A DNA stretch of 64,000 nucleotides, from positions 186,001-250,000 of the forward strand of contig WUJK01000005.1 of assembly GCA_011317545.1 (NCBI GenBank), read 5' to 3'. Within the stretch, counting starts at the first letter, position 1; each line of letters starts with the position of its first letter. This DNA comes from Coniella vitis (Eukaryota > Ascomycota > Sordariomycetes > Diaporthales > Schizoparmaceae). Below the pieces are notes generated by a model. That model saw nothing but the letters and a program-made list of their open reading frames with translations, had not been told where the DNA came from and did no database searches. Below are positions 11,543 through 23,200 of the stretch, in pieces. Both the position numbers and the translations under genes were made by a program.

Positions 11543-13110
11543 GCGAGTATGCACATGATCTGCATTACTGATGGGGCGACCGCAATCACGATCCGTATAG
11601 CCATACCATATTCCCACACGGGTCCGAATTGTCGGATGTTGCATGCGAATTACTTGCACGCCGGTCCCTTTTCCGCGGCTCTTACGACACACACACGGCA
11701 AGCTCAGCGGCTAAGTGAGCAGCCGCATCCATTATCAACGCTATTACAACAGTACTACCGCGAGCAGCGCCCGCCGCTGCAGTAACGTCAGAGAGCACGT
11801 CACCAATCTTTATTGAAACTCAACCCAAGCTGTACCATATCTTTTACCACCACTTGTCTGCACGGCGCCGAGGACCTGAGTTTGCCAGTTGAGATTGGGC
11901 AATTGAACATTTTTTATTTATTCTGCGACATATGAGCGATTCGTTTTCTTCTCGTCCCTACTGGATTTTTGCGAAGCGCGAACACTTTTGCTATATGCAC
12001 TTTTTGTTTTGGCACCGCAAGATAGACTATTGTCGTTTTCAATGCATAAGCAGGAGAGGAAGATGAGATGACGAGCGATGGCCGACAATTTAGGTTTGAC
12101 GGCCATTTCCTCGATGCTGAGATTACTTGCAGATACAGCACATGAAAATACAAGTTTTGAGTAACCTATTTTGATCGCGTTTACTACTGGCGAACCCCTA
12201 GTGACAGTAAGTTGCATCATGACCTGTTCACGGTCACGCCGAAGGCTCGTCCGTCCGAACCGTCCGTCTCGTGGCAAATTGGCTTTGTTTTTTTTTTAGC
12301 AGGCCTGGCCCCATTTCGACCGTCTCGGGTGCCGTATTGGTGATGACACATCGAACTCAGCGTCACCCCGATATCGCCTCCGCCTTCTGTCCAAATTTCA
12401 AACGAGTACCCTGGTTGCCGTTGCAACCTGATCTTAAGAAGGGGGAAGAAAGATGCACGATGAATGACGAATGCGGGATGACTATCCAAGAACAACCGAC
12501 TAATAAGAAGAAGAGGAGGAAAAAACTATACTATGTCTCTGGGCATGGTTCGGATTGGGGAGTCGTCCACAATAGTTTGTCAAAAAGTTAGGAGCAGAAG
12601 CTCCCTCGCGGAGCACCTCTCTGCCCCCCCTCCTTCTTTCACGAGGTTTTGCTAGTTAACCTTGGCAGCCAATGAAAGCGACTTTCTCAATGTATAGGAG
12701 TACTCTATATAGGATTGACCTGCGGTGTGTACTTATCGTTTAACGTTTATCGTGCCGCTCTGCTGCGTGCTTTTTACCGCACCGCGCCGCGCCGCGCGGG
12801 AACGGGCAACGGGAACGGCGCGGAGGCGGGGGCGGAGGCGGGGCAAGGTGCGGGATAAGGAGTTGCGTTGCGGCTGTGTTTTTTATTTTTTATTTTTTTG
12901 GAATGGGTTGGGAAGATGGCAATGATACCGATTGCAAAAGATTGGAAATGGAAGTGCGAAAGTGAACAGTGACAATGGACTGATCTGACAACATGTTTTA
13001 ATGATGGTGGTTCTTGAGTGTAAATGGGTAAAATAGTTAGTTGGAAATAAGTATTTATTGATTACTATCACAAAATTATATAGATGCGGGAAATCCAGTA
13101 AGAAGACTTG

Positions 13111-13138
13111 AAAAAAAAAAAAAAAAAAAAAAAAAAAA
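13111..13138. repeat. Homopolymer A tract, 28 nt
   Basis: An uninterrupted run of 28 A. No retroposon body or target-site duplication was seen next to it, so it is recorded as simple repeat. Confidence 0.9.
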
Positions 13139-13258
13139 GGTGTTTAGTTTTTACTATTTGTTATGTGTACCATAGTATGTAGACCAGTAGATTTGATTCG
13201 GACCAGCTTTACATTGCGTATTCGTAGATCCACGACGGGTGGAGTGGTGTGTGCGTAC

Positions 13259-13328
13259 GCAGAGAGAAAGAGAGAAAGAGAGCAAGAAAGAAAGAAAGAA
13301 AGAAGAAAAGAAGAAAAGAAGAAAAGAT
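13259..13328. repeat. GAGAAA/GAAAGAA purine microsatellite
   Basis: About 70 bases of almost pure purine built from GAGAAA, then GAAA, then AGAAAAGA units; noncoding. Confidence 0.9.
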
Positions 13329-13953
13329 CTGTGTATTATGTATAGATGGTCTTGTTGCATGCAAAACCACACAAGGTAAAGAAAGCATCTAAGCTCAGTG
13401 TACTGAGATGATTTGTTGTAACTTGTACCTTAGTGAACCTGGCCATTGATTGTATTCTGGATAAACTAAGAGACTTGTTATGATCGTAAATTACCTCTGT
13501 TGATCTTGATTTTTTATGAAGAAAAGGAGAGAAGAGAGAGTGCCTAATCAAATTATCTTGATTTAATTAGGTCAATCTTGACCGTTATTACAGCACAACA
13601 GGTGACGGCACGGGCTTGCTCCAAGAAATTGAAAAAAGAAAGAGAGAATGTCGCACATCCATAAAAGTTACGAGTGAATATATGAGTAGGAGAAGAAGGC
13701 CTGGGTCGTGTTATGTAATGGGCTCGGGATACAGAAACGGCGCCGGTTTGGAGAACTCAAATCAATGCCCAGCTAACTCCCCAAAGGATCCAGATTGACT
13801 CCCCATCTTGAACGCCTCACAATGCTTCTATGAATCTAAAATCTCTAAAGGTACACAAGGTACAAGTGTATGTGCAAAGAAGCAAGAAAGAAAGAAAACA
13901 ACGGACCAGAAGAAGAACGAAAACAACAACAACAAAACCAACAAGTTCGACAT

Positions 13954-15571
13954 CTATACTATAAACTCCTCGTTCAACCAATGCCTCAAAACCACATACC
14001 CCTCGCTAAACGCCTCCTTGTCCATACGCACAATAATGGCCGCGTGGCTGTGGCGATTACGCCGTATTCTGACGCGGTACTTGCGCCAACCCAGACTGTC
14101 CAGCGCCTGAATCATTTCAAACTGGCACGGCGTCAGCGCGAGCGTTGGCTGGCCCGCCATGCTCTGCTTGCGCTCGCGACGCAAGATGTTAGCTTCGCTT
14201 GCCCGGCGGCCTGCCGTCGCAGCAGCCATCAGTGCTGCTTTTTCGTCGTCCACGGCTAGACTTGGGAATGGTTGCTGCTGATCCTCTGTAGCGCTTCCCA
14301 GCAGCGGTGTGGATTCCCCGTGGTCGCGGTCGTCGGAGCTATCCTCGTCTGTCTCGTCTTCCTCTGTTTCTTCGTCCTCTTCTTCCGTTTCTTCCTCATC
14401 GTCGGTTGACAAGCCCAGGTATTCCTGCTGCTGCGAGCTGTTCAACCCCTCGTACGCATCTTCCACAGCTTCACGGAGCTCATTGATGAGCACTGGTGGC
14501 CGGAAATCTGCAATATTGATCCCCGCCTCGCCCTTCTCATGCAGCGCAATACGCTTGGAGCTGAGGACCGTCTGCACAACGCTGTTGAGCAGGTAGGCCA
14601 CAACGCCAATGGGCACAAGGACAGCCAGCGCTAACGCAAAAGGTATACGCCCCAGCCACTTTTGTACCAAGTCTGGAAATGACTCCTTCTTCCAGCTATG
14701 CGGGGGAATGTGTTCAACGGGGTGTATTGGGTCGAGAATGACATCCTCGTAGCCGGGTATATAATTGAGGCGCACCTTGTCGAGATCAGTGTAAGGGTTT
14801 GTCTTGTCAACGGCAGACGTGTAGTAGACTGTGCTCCGGTCGTGAATAATGTTTGCGTAAAGGGTGCGGCGGCGAAACTTGGCCAGGCCTTTGTAAAAGA
14901 TGGACTTCGGATCGGCGAGAATGGCAAGCAGAGGACGGCCCGTGTTACGAAAGTTGTCAATCATGAACAGCTGGCGGCCCGACATGGAGAGTGTGCGGGC
15001 GCCGAGGACGTTCCATATGTGGTTGGTTGCGCCACGCAGAGGGGAGCGCACGCCGAGAAAGGGACTGGCAAAGGCGGTAAAGTTGACGCACTCGAGGTTG
15101 TCAAGAATGCCCTTTGCGTAGAGCAAGCCGACGGCGTAGCGGGCGACGAGGCCACCGTGGCTGTAGCCGATCATGGAAAGCTTTGTAATCTTGCCGCCAC
15201 GAGCCTCAATGGCGTGGAGTTCCTCCTGGATCTCGGAGCAGACGCGCTCGCCGCCCAGCTCGGCGCCATCGTAGGTAAAGGAGCCGCTGTTGCGCTGGGC
15301 GCAGAGGATGTAGAGCTTGTCGGCGGGGTGTTTTGCGCGGAGGGCTTTGGCAACGTTTCTCATGTGGTTGGGATTGCCCCAGAGCTGTTGATTGCGACGA
15401 AAGATATGCTGTCAGCTGCGTGTCTTTGCTCTCCCTGGATCGTGCCGGATTGGAGCCGAAGCAAGAGATCATGACGTCGGGGAATGTTGCAGAATGCAGA
15501 GCTGGGCTTACCCCGTGGACCAGGACAACCAGGTGATCCGCTGCAGGATCACCGCCCGTATAGTCTGCCAT
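13954..15571 (-). CDS. Lipase / serine esterase of the DUF676 (Lpl1/Rog1) family
   Basis: Predicted to cleave acyl ester bonds of phospholipids or glycerides; yeast relatives Lpl1 (lipid droplet phospholipase) and Rog1 belong here. Two exons on the minus strand, 15571-15512 and 15384-13954, 496 aa. The intron falls exactly in the family start motif, joining VVLVHG to LWGNPNHM. The nucleophile elbow GYSHGG (Ser near residue 95) is present, followed by LVARYAVG. A hydrophobic segment (ALALAVLVPIGVVAYLL) and a long acidic run of D/E lie in the C-terminal half, a layout consistent with membrane or lipid-droplet attachment. Length suits Lpl1 better than the longer Rog1. The start at MADYTGG is the first in-frame ATG. 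It faces the Rex3 gene across 1.7 kb. Confidence 0.85.
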
Positions 15572-16792
15572 GTTGGTCAACCGAAGTCGCCGTGAGTTGG
15601 ACCGCGATTGAGAAGGGCGTTGCGAGACAGAGTCCAGCGAGACGGGACAAAAAGGTACAAAAGTAGTGGTGTTGTGAAAGTCCAAAGGTACGACGACTTA
15701 GTGGCCCTCTGCTGGGGGTGGCTAAACACTTGAAAGGCCGCGCAGACAGGCGACAGGTTGTTGAAGGGGAAATACTAACTATGTAAGTACCGCGTAGGGT
15801 TGTCCCGGGACTGCCAGGGCTTCTAGGGCCCCCTGTCACCCACTATTTTCGCGGGTCGCTACACCCACATAGTACTGTGTACAGCGGTAGCTGCACATCA
15901 ACCCTGTAGACGAGCCGCTATACTACTATGTACATACCTACCTAGTATGTAATTGCTCTCCCTTCATTCATTAAAGGTACCTGCGTACCTAATCTTAGTA
16001 GAACCTGGATTTATTTGCCTCTTCTGCAATAACCTCATCCTTTTCAAGAATTCCAACACATTTCCAAAGGTCTACCAACCATGGCCCAAGTCTATCATAT
16101 CACATGGGTGATACAAGTACATGCATCTATGGAGAGATTTGACTCCCCCTTCGCGACGCATGACAATCTGGTATAGAAGGTTTTTATAATCTCGGCCCTT
16201 GCAATGTGCCTCTACTTTGTACTTACTTGGACGTCTTGAGCCTTTTATTTCCGCCAGTAATTGCTCGCCTTGCGTTGCCTATTCGAAAAATAAAAAACAA
16301 TTCAAGTATCATACTCTCTGGGCACTCCTTTTCGGCGACGACGGTCAGGGGCTCCAGAGCTGGAGCAGAGATGAAGCCTTCTGGATGCGTAACGTCTCGT
16401 GCGGTCCGATGTTCCCATATTGGGGGCTTTGATACTGGAAGTGTCGTGGTGCTAGGGGGCGCCAAAAGGGGAAGACGCAGGGATTGGCAAGGGCCTGGCC
16501 AGAACTCCACTTGCTACGTACAAGTACCCAGTACTAAGTACATAATGAAAGGTATCCATGTTTCCAGAAACTTACAGACACCTCTCTTATTACACTTGTT
16601 CATTACCGAGTGCTGAAACGGCTTCGACGGTAAAATGCTGGCAAAGAGACTCGCGCTCAATGACAGAAAAAACACATGCAAAGCCAGATCACCAAGATAA
16701 CCAGGTACTCAGTAGCATGGCAACAAGGAAAAACCAGCGCTTGCCAGGCTGGCAAGTACCTCGCTTGCTAGATCCGTGGCTTCCTTTAGGCG

Positions 16793-16807
16793 TACTATAC
16801 TATAGTA
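16793..16807. repeat. Perfect TACTATA/TATAGTA palindrome
   Basis: Seven-base arms TACTATA and TATAGTA flank a single C. One of several such palindromes between genes in this window. Confidence 0.75.
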
Positions 16808-16958
16808 ACCTATGTACGGAAACGCAGTACGTACCTAATACACATACTATGTATATCGTAGTATCTAAGTACCTTGGACACTTGGCGGCAAGTCTTTTCT
16901 CGCCTTCCTTTCTTGCTTACATGTGTACATGCACATCTTGAGGCTCTGCCACCACGCA

Positions 16959-17006
16959 AAACAACAACAACACCACCACCAACACCACCACCACCACCAC
17001 CACCAC
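16959..17006. repeat. CAA/CAC trinucleotide repeat
   Basis: Tandem CAA then CAC units with one CAA interruption, about 48 bases, about 315 bases before the Rex3 start codon. Confidence 0.85.
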
Positions 17007-17320
17007 TTTCAGTTCCAAGCCAAAAAGCATCTTTTTGGCCACACTCGCTTGCTCAACCCCATCTACCCACCGCTTTTCGCTCATCTGGTGCCCCATAAAT
17101 GTCGTTTGCTTCACGAAGGCTGTCTTCGCCGCACGTGTCCGCGGCATCTGCTGGCTCGCTGCGCGTGACGTCTTATCTCTGGCCACAGCACGCCCCGCTA
17201 TCGCTGTCGGCAACACTGGCGTCTCTGACTCTTGCCAACAGCTCGACCACGCGTTCTGCTTCGTTGTCTGCTCAGCATTGACTCTCCGTCTCGCTCGGTA
17301 GGCGGGGCGCTTGCACAGGC

Positions 17321-19564
17321 ATGGCCAGCGCCGTTCCCTTATTCACCGGCCTGAGGCACCTCCCTTGTCCGAAGGAGGGTGGAGGCCAGACCTGCACCAC
17401 CCCAGGTTGTCTTTTTGGCCATGCTCGTGACCAGAACTCATCCACGGTCCCAGATCACCAGTCTCCAGCAGGCCCCACTGGTCAGGACGGCCTCGCAAAC
17501 GGGGACCTGAAGAGACCACCCAGCAAACGCCAAAGAACCGAGCTGCAGCAACATCGCCCCGGCGAAAGCGAGGATGGTAAAGGACCCGCCGGTTTGGTCG
17601 ACAAAGTGCAGGCATCGGATGTCTACGATCCTCTGTCACCACCCATTGCTGGCAAGACACGACTTGGAAAGTCATCCAAAACTAGCAGTCACACTACCAT
17701 ACAGAATCAGGCAACCGCACCGCCCCGGCAACAGGCCACGCAGTCACTCCGGGCTACCCAAAGCCCACTGCCATCAACTCAATCCCGGGTTGATACTGCC
17801 TCACCAGCCAAGCCTTCTTCTGCAAACAAGGCAAGCCATGCTTCGGGTCCCAACGCAGCTCCTTTGATGGCTATTGGGAGACCAACAACAGCACCAACGG
17901 CTCCCTTGGCTTCCCAGCTAGGCACTTCACCAAGCAGTACGAGAATCACGTCTCCCTCAGGGGTAAAGATCGTCAAGCCACCATCCCAAAGTATGGCAGG
18001 ATCCTCCACGCAAAAGACCAAGTTATCAAGGAAAGTCGAGACGCTGAACCCTCGCCATCTTACAGCCGCTCCAGCAGCTCATGGAGTTCGCCATAAACTA
18101 TTGTCCCTCCTGCATGCTGACTTTAACCGGCTCAACAAAGAAGTCTCGACCAAGGCTACCAAGGATGCAGAGCTTCAAGGCTTGCTATTAAATCCTCAAC
18201 AAATCATCTGGATGGCTCTTGATCGCGAGCATGAGTTGGCCACACAGCGGCCTGCGCTGTACAATAATGCCATGCGGCACGAAGTCATAAAGTATAAGAA
18301 GATGCAGGTCGACACCTGGATTGCTGAGCGCAAAAAGAGCTTAGAAAAGAAGCCGCTTATTCCAAAGGTCACAGGTATTGGTGCTCCGGTTATCATCAAC
18401 ACCGGCTTGACGTCTGCCGAGGAAACTGTGATGGTGCGCAGATTGGTCTCGTCATTGAAAGGGCTCGATCAGTATGGCTACGTTCTCGCGCCTCCCACAG
18501 TGGAGCAAGTTCGTGAATCCACACAGGCAGTAGAATGGTCCAAGGGCTGGGAACAATGCGATCGATGCACTGCTCGTTTCCAGATATTCCCCGGCCGCAA
18601 CTTAGAGACTGGGGAGCTCGCCTCTGGTGGTCAATGTACGCACCATCCTGGTAAGCTGTACGTGCCTCAGCGGCCATCAGGAACATACGTGAACCGGAAA
18701 CACCGGTGCTGCAATCAAGACCAGGGCGAGTCTCCCGGCTGCACCGTTGGTAGTACCCACGTTTGGAGGACCAGTGATCCCAAGCGATTAGCATCTCTAT
18801 GGCAATTTGTTGAGACGCCTGCCAACAACGGCTCACTCGTCAAGGAAGCGATCGCTTTCGATTGCGAAATGGCCTTTACTGTGCAAGGCTTCGAAGTCGT
18901 CCGCCTCACTGCCACTTCGTGGCCTGATGGTGGTATACTGCTCGACGTCCTTGTGCAGCCATATGGCGAGATCCTCGACCTCAACTCCAAGTACAGTGGG
19001 GTGTGGCCAGAAGATATGGCGAACGCGGTGGCGTGGACCCAAGATAGCGTCGTTCCGCCACAAGAAGCCGGCCAACGGAAGATATTACAGAAGGTATCTT
19101 CGCCAGACATGGCTCGTGATCTGCTCTTCTCGTACATCAATCCCGACACCATCCTCATAGGTCACGGTCTTGAGAATGACCTCAACGCCATGCGCATGAT
19201 TCACCATAATATTGTCGATACTGTGCTTTTGTATCCGCACAAGCGCGGTTTACCCATTCGATCGAGCCTCAAGGGACTTATGGAATACTTCCTGAACAGG
19301 AGGATTCAGGAATTGACTGACCAGGGACACGACAGTGCAGAGGATGCCCGAGCTGCGGGTGACTTGGTCCGTTTCAAGTTACAAAAGGAATGGCAGCTGA
19401 TGAAAACCCAGGGCTGGACGTGGGTGGACGGTGAGCTTCGCCCCAAGGGCTGGAAGCTTGATGCTGTTGCTATTCAACCAAAGCAGGGTCGCTCCGAGTT
19501 GTCTGATACGGATGGTCACGTCGCACCGCTGGTGGAGGAGAGTCCTGAGGCCAACAAGTCATAG
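17321..19564 (+). CDS. rex3: RNA exonuclease 3 (Rex3), DEDDh 3'-5' exoribonuclease
   Basis: Trims 3' ends of small structured RNAs such as RNase MRP RNA and snRNAs. A single exon of 747 aa. The N-terminus carries the small Cys motif typical of Rex3 (FTGLRHLPCP ... TCTTPGCLFGH), followed by a low-complexity Ser/Thr/Pro/Gln region to about residue 230. The exonuclease domain occupies the C-terminal third: AFDCEM with the first acidic pair near residues 514-516, then GHGLENDLNAM, then the His-Asp site GHDSAEDARAAGDL. A central Cys/His cluster (CDRCTARF ... CTHHPG ... CCNQDQGESPGC) is seen before it and may bind zinc. Rex1/Rnh70 is the main alternative, but the N-terminal Cys motif points to Rex3. 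The gene converges on prohibitin-1. Confidence 0.88.
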   Translation: MASAVPLFTGLRHLPCPKEGGGQTCTTPGCLFGHARDQNSSTVPDHQSPAGPTGQDGLANGDLKRPPSKRQRTELQQHRPGESEDGKGPAGLVDKVQASDVYDPLSPPIAGKTRLGKSSKTSSHTTIQNQATAPPRQQATQSLRATQSPLPSTQSRVDTASPAKPSSANKASHASGPNAAPLMAIGRPTTAPTAPLASQLGTSPSSTRITSPSGVKIVKPPSQSMAGSSTQKTKLSRKVETLNPRHLTAAPAAHGVRHKLLSLLHADFNRLNKEVSTKATKDAELQGLLLNPQQIIWMALDREHELATQRPALYNNAMRHEVIKYKKMQVDTWIAERKKSLEKKPLIPKVTGIGAPVIINTGLTSAEETVMVRRLVSSLKGLDQYGYVLAPPTVEQVRESTQAVEWSKGWEQCDRCTARFQIFPGRNLETGELASGGQCTHHPGKLYVPQRPSGTYVNRKHRCCNQDQGESPGCTVGSTHVWRTSDPKRLASLWQFVETPANNGSLVKEAIAFDCEMAFTVQGFEVVRLTATSWPDGGILLDVLVQPYGEILDLNSKYSGVWPEDMANAVAWTQDSVVPPQEAGQRKILQKVSSPDMARDLLFSYINPDTILIGHGLENDLNAMRMIHHNIVDTVLLYPHKRGLPIRSSLKGLMEYFLNRRIQELTDQGHDSAEDARAAGDLVRFKLQKEWQLMKTQGWTWVDGELRPKGWKLDAVAIQPKQGRSELSDTDGHVAPLVEESPEANKS

Positions 19565-20284
19565 GAGAGCCTTGGGAAGCGGTTAGGCAATAACTACTTC
19601 CTCCCGTTACTAACGAGGGGTGTTTCGGACATGGGTTTGGCGTAAAGTGTCATGTATTATCGGGTTAGGGCAATTCACAAGCACCTGAGGGTAGCTCATG
19701 TCAAGGAGTTTTGGTTTTTGGAGCTATTCGGATTCTTCAGCGTCTACATGAGTGAGCAAAAGGCATTCGCTCATACTCATCCGCATGAACTGCCTTTACA
19801 TACAGCGTCGTAAGCCTATGCAGCATCAATACTCAACTGCGCGATCAGCTAGCTATTGCACGTGTCCCTCAATCACCTGACTGCCTGCTGCATGCATGCA
19901 TACAGCATTTACTCAGCGCTGTGTCTGCAAGCCCTGGCTACAACGGCGTTACGGACCTTCGCCACGCGAGGTTGAGTGCTAATGACATGCTTTGCATCAG
20001 CTCCGGAACTGAGCTGGCTTTTTTTTTTCTTAAGTGGCATTAATTCATGATAGTGGAGTAGACGAGGGCCTCTTGGGCCTCACCTTGAGATTGTGGTATA
20101 CATGGGGTTTGGTAGAGCAGTCAAACCGTTGTCCCCTCCCTCCGCGCTTCTGTACTTGCTTGCTATTTTTGCGCCTTTACACAGGCCAACCCTCGGCTCA
20201 CCGGGGATCGTCCACTCAGCAGCAGCGTCTCCCCATGGGCGGCGCGCCTCCTTATTCCGACGGCTAAACTATCACTTCCTTCGC
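19565..20284. other. Intergenic region between convergent rex3 and phb1
   Basis: Contains 3' ends only. A nine-base T run lies near 20020. No gene or repeat element recognised. Confidence 0.55.
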
Positions 20285-21286
20285 TCATGCCCGACCAGCG
20301 TTCAGCAGAATGTTGGTCCCTTGCTTGCCACCAGGCAGGTACGCAACATTCGGGTTACTGGCCAGCGTGTTTGCAATGTCCCGACTCGCCTCAATCTTAC
20401 GAATGAGCACCAAGCCATCACCACTCTTGGCAATCGCCTTTGCAATAGCATCGGCACTCTCGGCCTCACCCTCGGCACGGATAACATTTGCCTGGCGCTC
20501 TTGCTCGGCCTTTTCGACGATGAAGCGCGCGCGTTCGGCGTCCTGTTGGGCGATTTGCTTTTGCTCGACGGCCTTTGTGAATTCTTTACCAAACGTCATG
20601 TGGGTGATAGAGACGTCCTCGAGGGCAATGTTGAATTCAGCGGCGCGCTTCATGAGGTCGGTGCGGATGCGTTGCGACACGGCCTCACGCTGGGTAATGA
20701 GCTCGGCGGCGTCGAACTGGGCGACGATGGACTTGAGGACTTCGTTGCCGATGGAGGGGAGAACACGCTCGTCATAATCTTGGCCGAGGTTCTAGGGAGA
20801 ATTTTGTCAGCCAAGTCGTGTCCATTTTTTTCGTAGATACGGCCATCAGTATAGATTGCGAAAGTCGGATGCCTCGGGGGTGCAGGAATGGACGGAACGT
20901 GTATACGCGACCATAAATCTTGGAAAAGGGGAAAACAAGCAAGTACAACGAACCTGGTAGATCTTAGGCAGCGCCTGCACCTCTGGTCTGTGGAGGACTC
21001 GGAGTGTCAAGCTGACCATTTGCAAGTCCTTGGAACCCGTCGTGGTGGAAATGTTGCGAGGCTTGGTGCGCACGTCGAATATGATGCTGCGCTGCAGCCA
21101 TGGGATGAGGAAGTGGGTTCCCTCGTTGATGACACCCTCCTTGACTCCCGACAGACGATCGAAAATGACGGCACGACTGCCGCCACGCACGTCGTATATC
21201 GCGTTGTTAGCAAAGCTGAAGCCGACGGCGACGGGGATGGCGAGCTTGTAAATGGTCTGCAGCGCCTTGGGGCTGAAATTCGCCAT
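20285..21286 (-). CDS. phb1: Prohibitin-1, subunit of the inner mitochondrial membrane ring complex
   Basis: With Phb2 it builds a ring in the inner membrane that scaffolds lipids and stabilises newly made respiratory subunits. Two exons on the minus strand, 21286-20954 and 20791-20285, 279 aa, the expected length. An N-terminal hydrophobic anchor (IPVAVGFSFANNAIYDV) is followed by the SPFH/band-7 domain, with RAVIFDRLSGVKEGV and HFLIPWLQ intact, and a C-terminal coiled-coil rich in A/E/Q/K. The splice joins ALPKIYQ to NLGQDYDERVLPSIGNEVLK without loss. Features such as the NVAYLPGG ending fit Phb1 and not Phb2. The start codon lies only 499 bp from that of QCR8 on the other strand. Confidence 0.96.
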
Positions 21287-21785
21287 CTTGAAGGTGTTTG
21301 TTTTGGATGTGCAAATGAGAGGGAGAGGGTTGCGATTACACGTCTCGAATAGGGAAAGGTAAGTGGAAAGAGTGGGAGAAGTGGTGTGGCCCCAGCAAAT
21401 ACGCCTGAGGGGTGCAATACAAAAAGACTCGGCTGCAAACTGACGATATCGATAATGGAAAGTGGTGATGCTTGCTCTCTAACCCATCAACGTTTCCCTC
21501 GGCAGCTCTGCTTACATAACTCCTGAGCTTTCCTCTCATATTTGCTGCAGAGGAAAGAACCTGCCCCAAGCTTCCCATATATGGGGACCCGGCTGCCGGA
21601 AATGCGCTAGTCCTCTTGCGGACAAGCACGTTCCGGGCCCCAATCGCCTGCCAGACGATTCCGATTTCCAACGACGACAACGACCCGGCTTCAGCTTCTT
21701 TTGACGGCCCGCCAAAACCACCACGCCGACGACGACGACGATTCACCGCACCTACCACCACAACCTACCCACGCACACAATCACC
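21287..21785. promoter_or_regulatory. Shared bidirectional promoter region of phb1 and qcr8
   Basis: A 499-bp gap drives two nuclear genes for inner mitochondrial membrane proteins in opposite directions. A CCAAT box is visible at 21640-21644, about 140 bases before the QCR8 start, a plausible site for the Hap2/3/5 complex that controls respiratory genes. The assignment is inference. Confidence 0.4.
21640..21644 (+). promoter_or_regulatory. CCAAT box
   Basis: The pentamer CCAAT inside gggccCCAATcgcc. Such a short site occurs often by chance; its place between two mitochondrial genes is the only extra support. Confidence 0.3.
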
Positions 21786-22584
21786 ATGCAGCCCACGTCG
21801 AGAATGATGTCCGGCGCCGAGGAGCTCGGCAAGAGGGGAAAGTGAGTTACAAGCTTGCGGGTGCCTTTGGGGCTCTTTCAATGCGCGTCGAAATAGGCGG
21901 TTGTTGGAGTTCATTTGCTGACGGTCTTGCGCACAGGTACCTTGGACACCATTGGGGTGGATTTGGTGAGTTTTGAAAACCCCTCTGCAACCCCGACAAA
22001 ACTTCGAACGAGCCTGCCTGCGGACACAACGACATTCTTCCAACCACAACGGCGGTAATCGCGATTATAACGACAATGTACCGTGACGGAAAGAACGAAT
22101 AAGGCATCAATTGGCTGGATTCCTTGACGCGGACGCGATCGCGAATACACGATGTATGCAACGCATGGGACAGGAAAGACAGAAGGGCTGATGCAAGTGA
22201 CTTCATCGCAGGCACTCCGGTGCAGAAGCAGAAGGGTATCGTCACCTACGGCATCTCCCCTAACCGCCAAAACCCATTGGCCGGTACCGCCCACGCTGCC
22301 ATCTTCAACACCTGGAGACGTTTCAAGGGACAGGTGCTCTACGTTGTTCCTCCCTTCCTGGTTGCCTACTACGTCATGAACTGGGCCACGGAGAGGTACG
22401 TGCAATTTGGTTTGCTGGTGTGGTCTGATCTTGGAATTTTGCTTGAGCCCAAAGAGCATTGAAAGTCAAAATTGAGTCCGATGCGTTTACGGCATACGCG
22501 GAAGCTGATAACATGAAACTGGACAGGAACCACTACCTGAACTCTAAGGCTGGTATTGCCGAGTTTGCTGATGCCGAAGAGTAA
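21786..22584 (+). CDS. qcr8: Cytochrome b-c1 complex subunit 8
   Basis: Small single-span subunit of respiratory complex III that touches cytochrome b near the quinone site. Four exons: 21786-21841, 21937-21965, 22212-22395 and 22527-22584, 108 aa. Exon 2 is only 29 nt. The joined sequence reads KYLGHHWGGFGTPVQKQKGI then TYGISPNRQNPLAG, a family hallmark, and the membrane span is VLYVVPPFLVAYYVMNWATER, ending with NHYLNSKAG. All junctions keep frame. It shares a 499-bp upstream region with prohibitin-1. Confidence 0.93.
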
Positions 22585-23200
22585 GCGACTGTGTCTGATT
22601 GCTTGGATGGACGCTTGAAACGAGGACAGCCTAATCGGTGCATTGCGGCACCATGGAACAAGGTGAACCTTGCCTTGAGGCGTATCTAAGGCGCAGCCCA
22701 GATGGGTTTTGCTTGTATATCAATTAGAGTCGAGGCAAAATGGAACTGATAGACAACATCGCCGCACCGCGTGCACAACGCTGTGTATGTGGCACTCTGC
22801 TGGTTACTCGCTTGGTAGCAGCTGTTCAGCAGAGAGGTATATTCTCTTCTACCGTGGAGCACCGGACCCTTGATGGTCGGCGGCTGATTCTGTTCCTCGA
22901 TGCGCCAGTTTCTTTCAACTCGTGTTCGCTTAAGCGTGGTATGATTATGGTCTCTGGTGCTGCCATGCCGCCTTCCTATCATAACCAAAGTGGTTTTTAG
23001 TCTCAACGCACGCGTATCACCCTCTTGGATTATTGTTGGCTTATTACTGTTGCAAATACAATTCTACACAAACTGCCCGGTTATCACCCATGTAGGTGCT
23101 CCAATCACAAAAGATGTTTCCATCAGGTCGTCCATTACCATCTACTCCATATCATGCAATTTCCAGCCTGGGTCATCATCTTCATTATGCTAATGGCGCT
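22585..23200. other. Intergenic region between convergent qcr8 and monooxygenase genes
   Basis: Holds the two 3' ends. An open frame of 86 codons at 22740-23000 resembles nothing I know and is treated as chance. Confidence 0.5.

Larger units (their letters stand above)
11543..13953. other. Intergenic region between the AN1 gene and the lipase gene
   Basis: No gene recognised. From about 12880 the sequence becomes AT-rich and full of simple repeats: GGAGGCGGG-type units near 12815-12845, a 28-nt A tract at 13111-13138 and a long GA/GAAA tract at 13259-13328. It contains the 3' ends of two convergent genes. Confidence 0.55.
15572..17320. other. Upstream region between divergent lipase and Rex3 genes
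   Basis: No gene seen. It is rich in GTAC/TACTA palindromic sequence (15780-15990, 16515-16545, 16785-16880), including a perfect 15-nt palindrome at 16793-16807. A CAC/CAA repeat lies at 16959-17006, close to the start of the Rex3 transcript. Confidence 0.6.

Noticed and set aside
14698..15474. 258-codon open frame on the plus strand
   Set aside because: Antisense of the DUF676 lipase, whose GYSHGG motif and splice junction are convincing.
16959..17006. Regular CAC/CAA array considered as CRISPR-like or structured repeat
   Set aside because: It is a trinucleotide microsatellite with no spacers, in a eukaryotic genome.
20093..20836. 247-codon open frame on the plus strand
   Set aside because: Antisense of prohibitin-1; composition only.
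22740..23000. 86-codon frame between qcr8 and the monooxygenase gene
   Set aside because: No family resemblance; it lies where two 3' ends meet.
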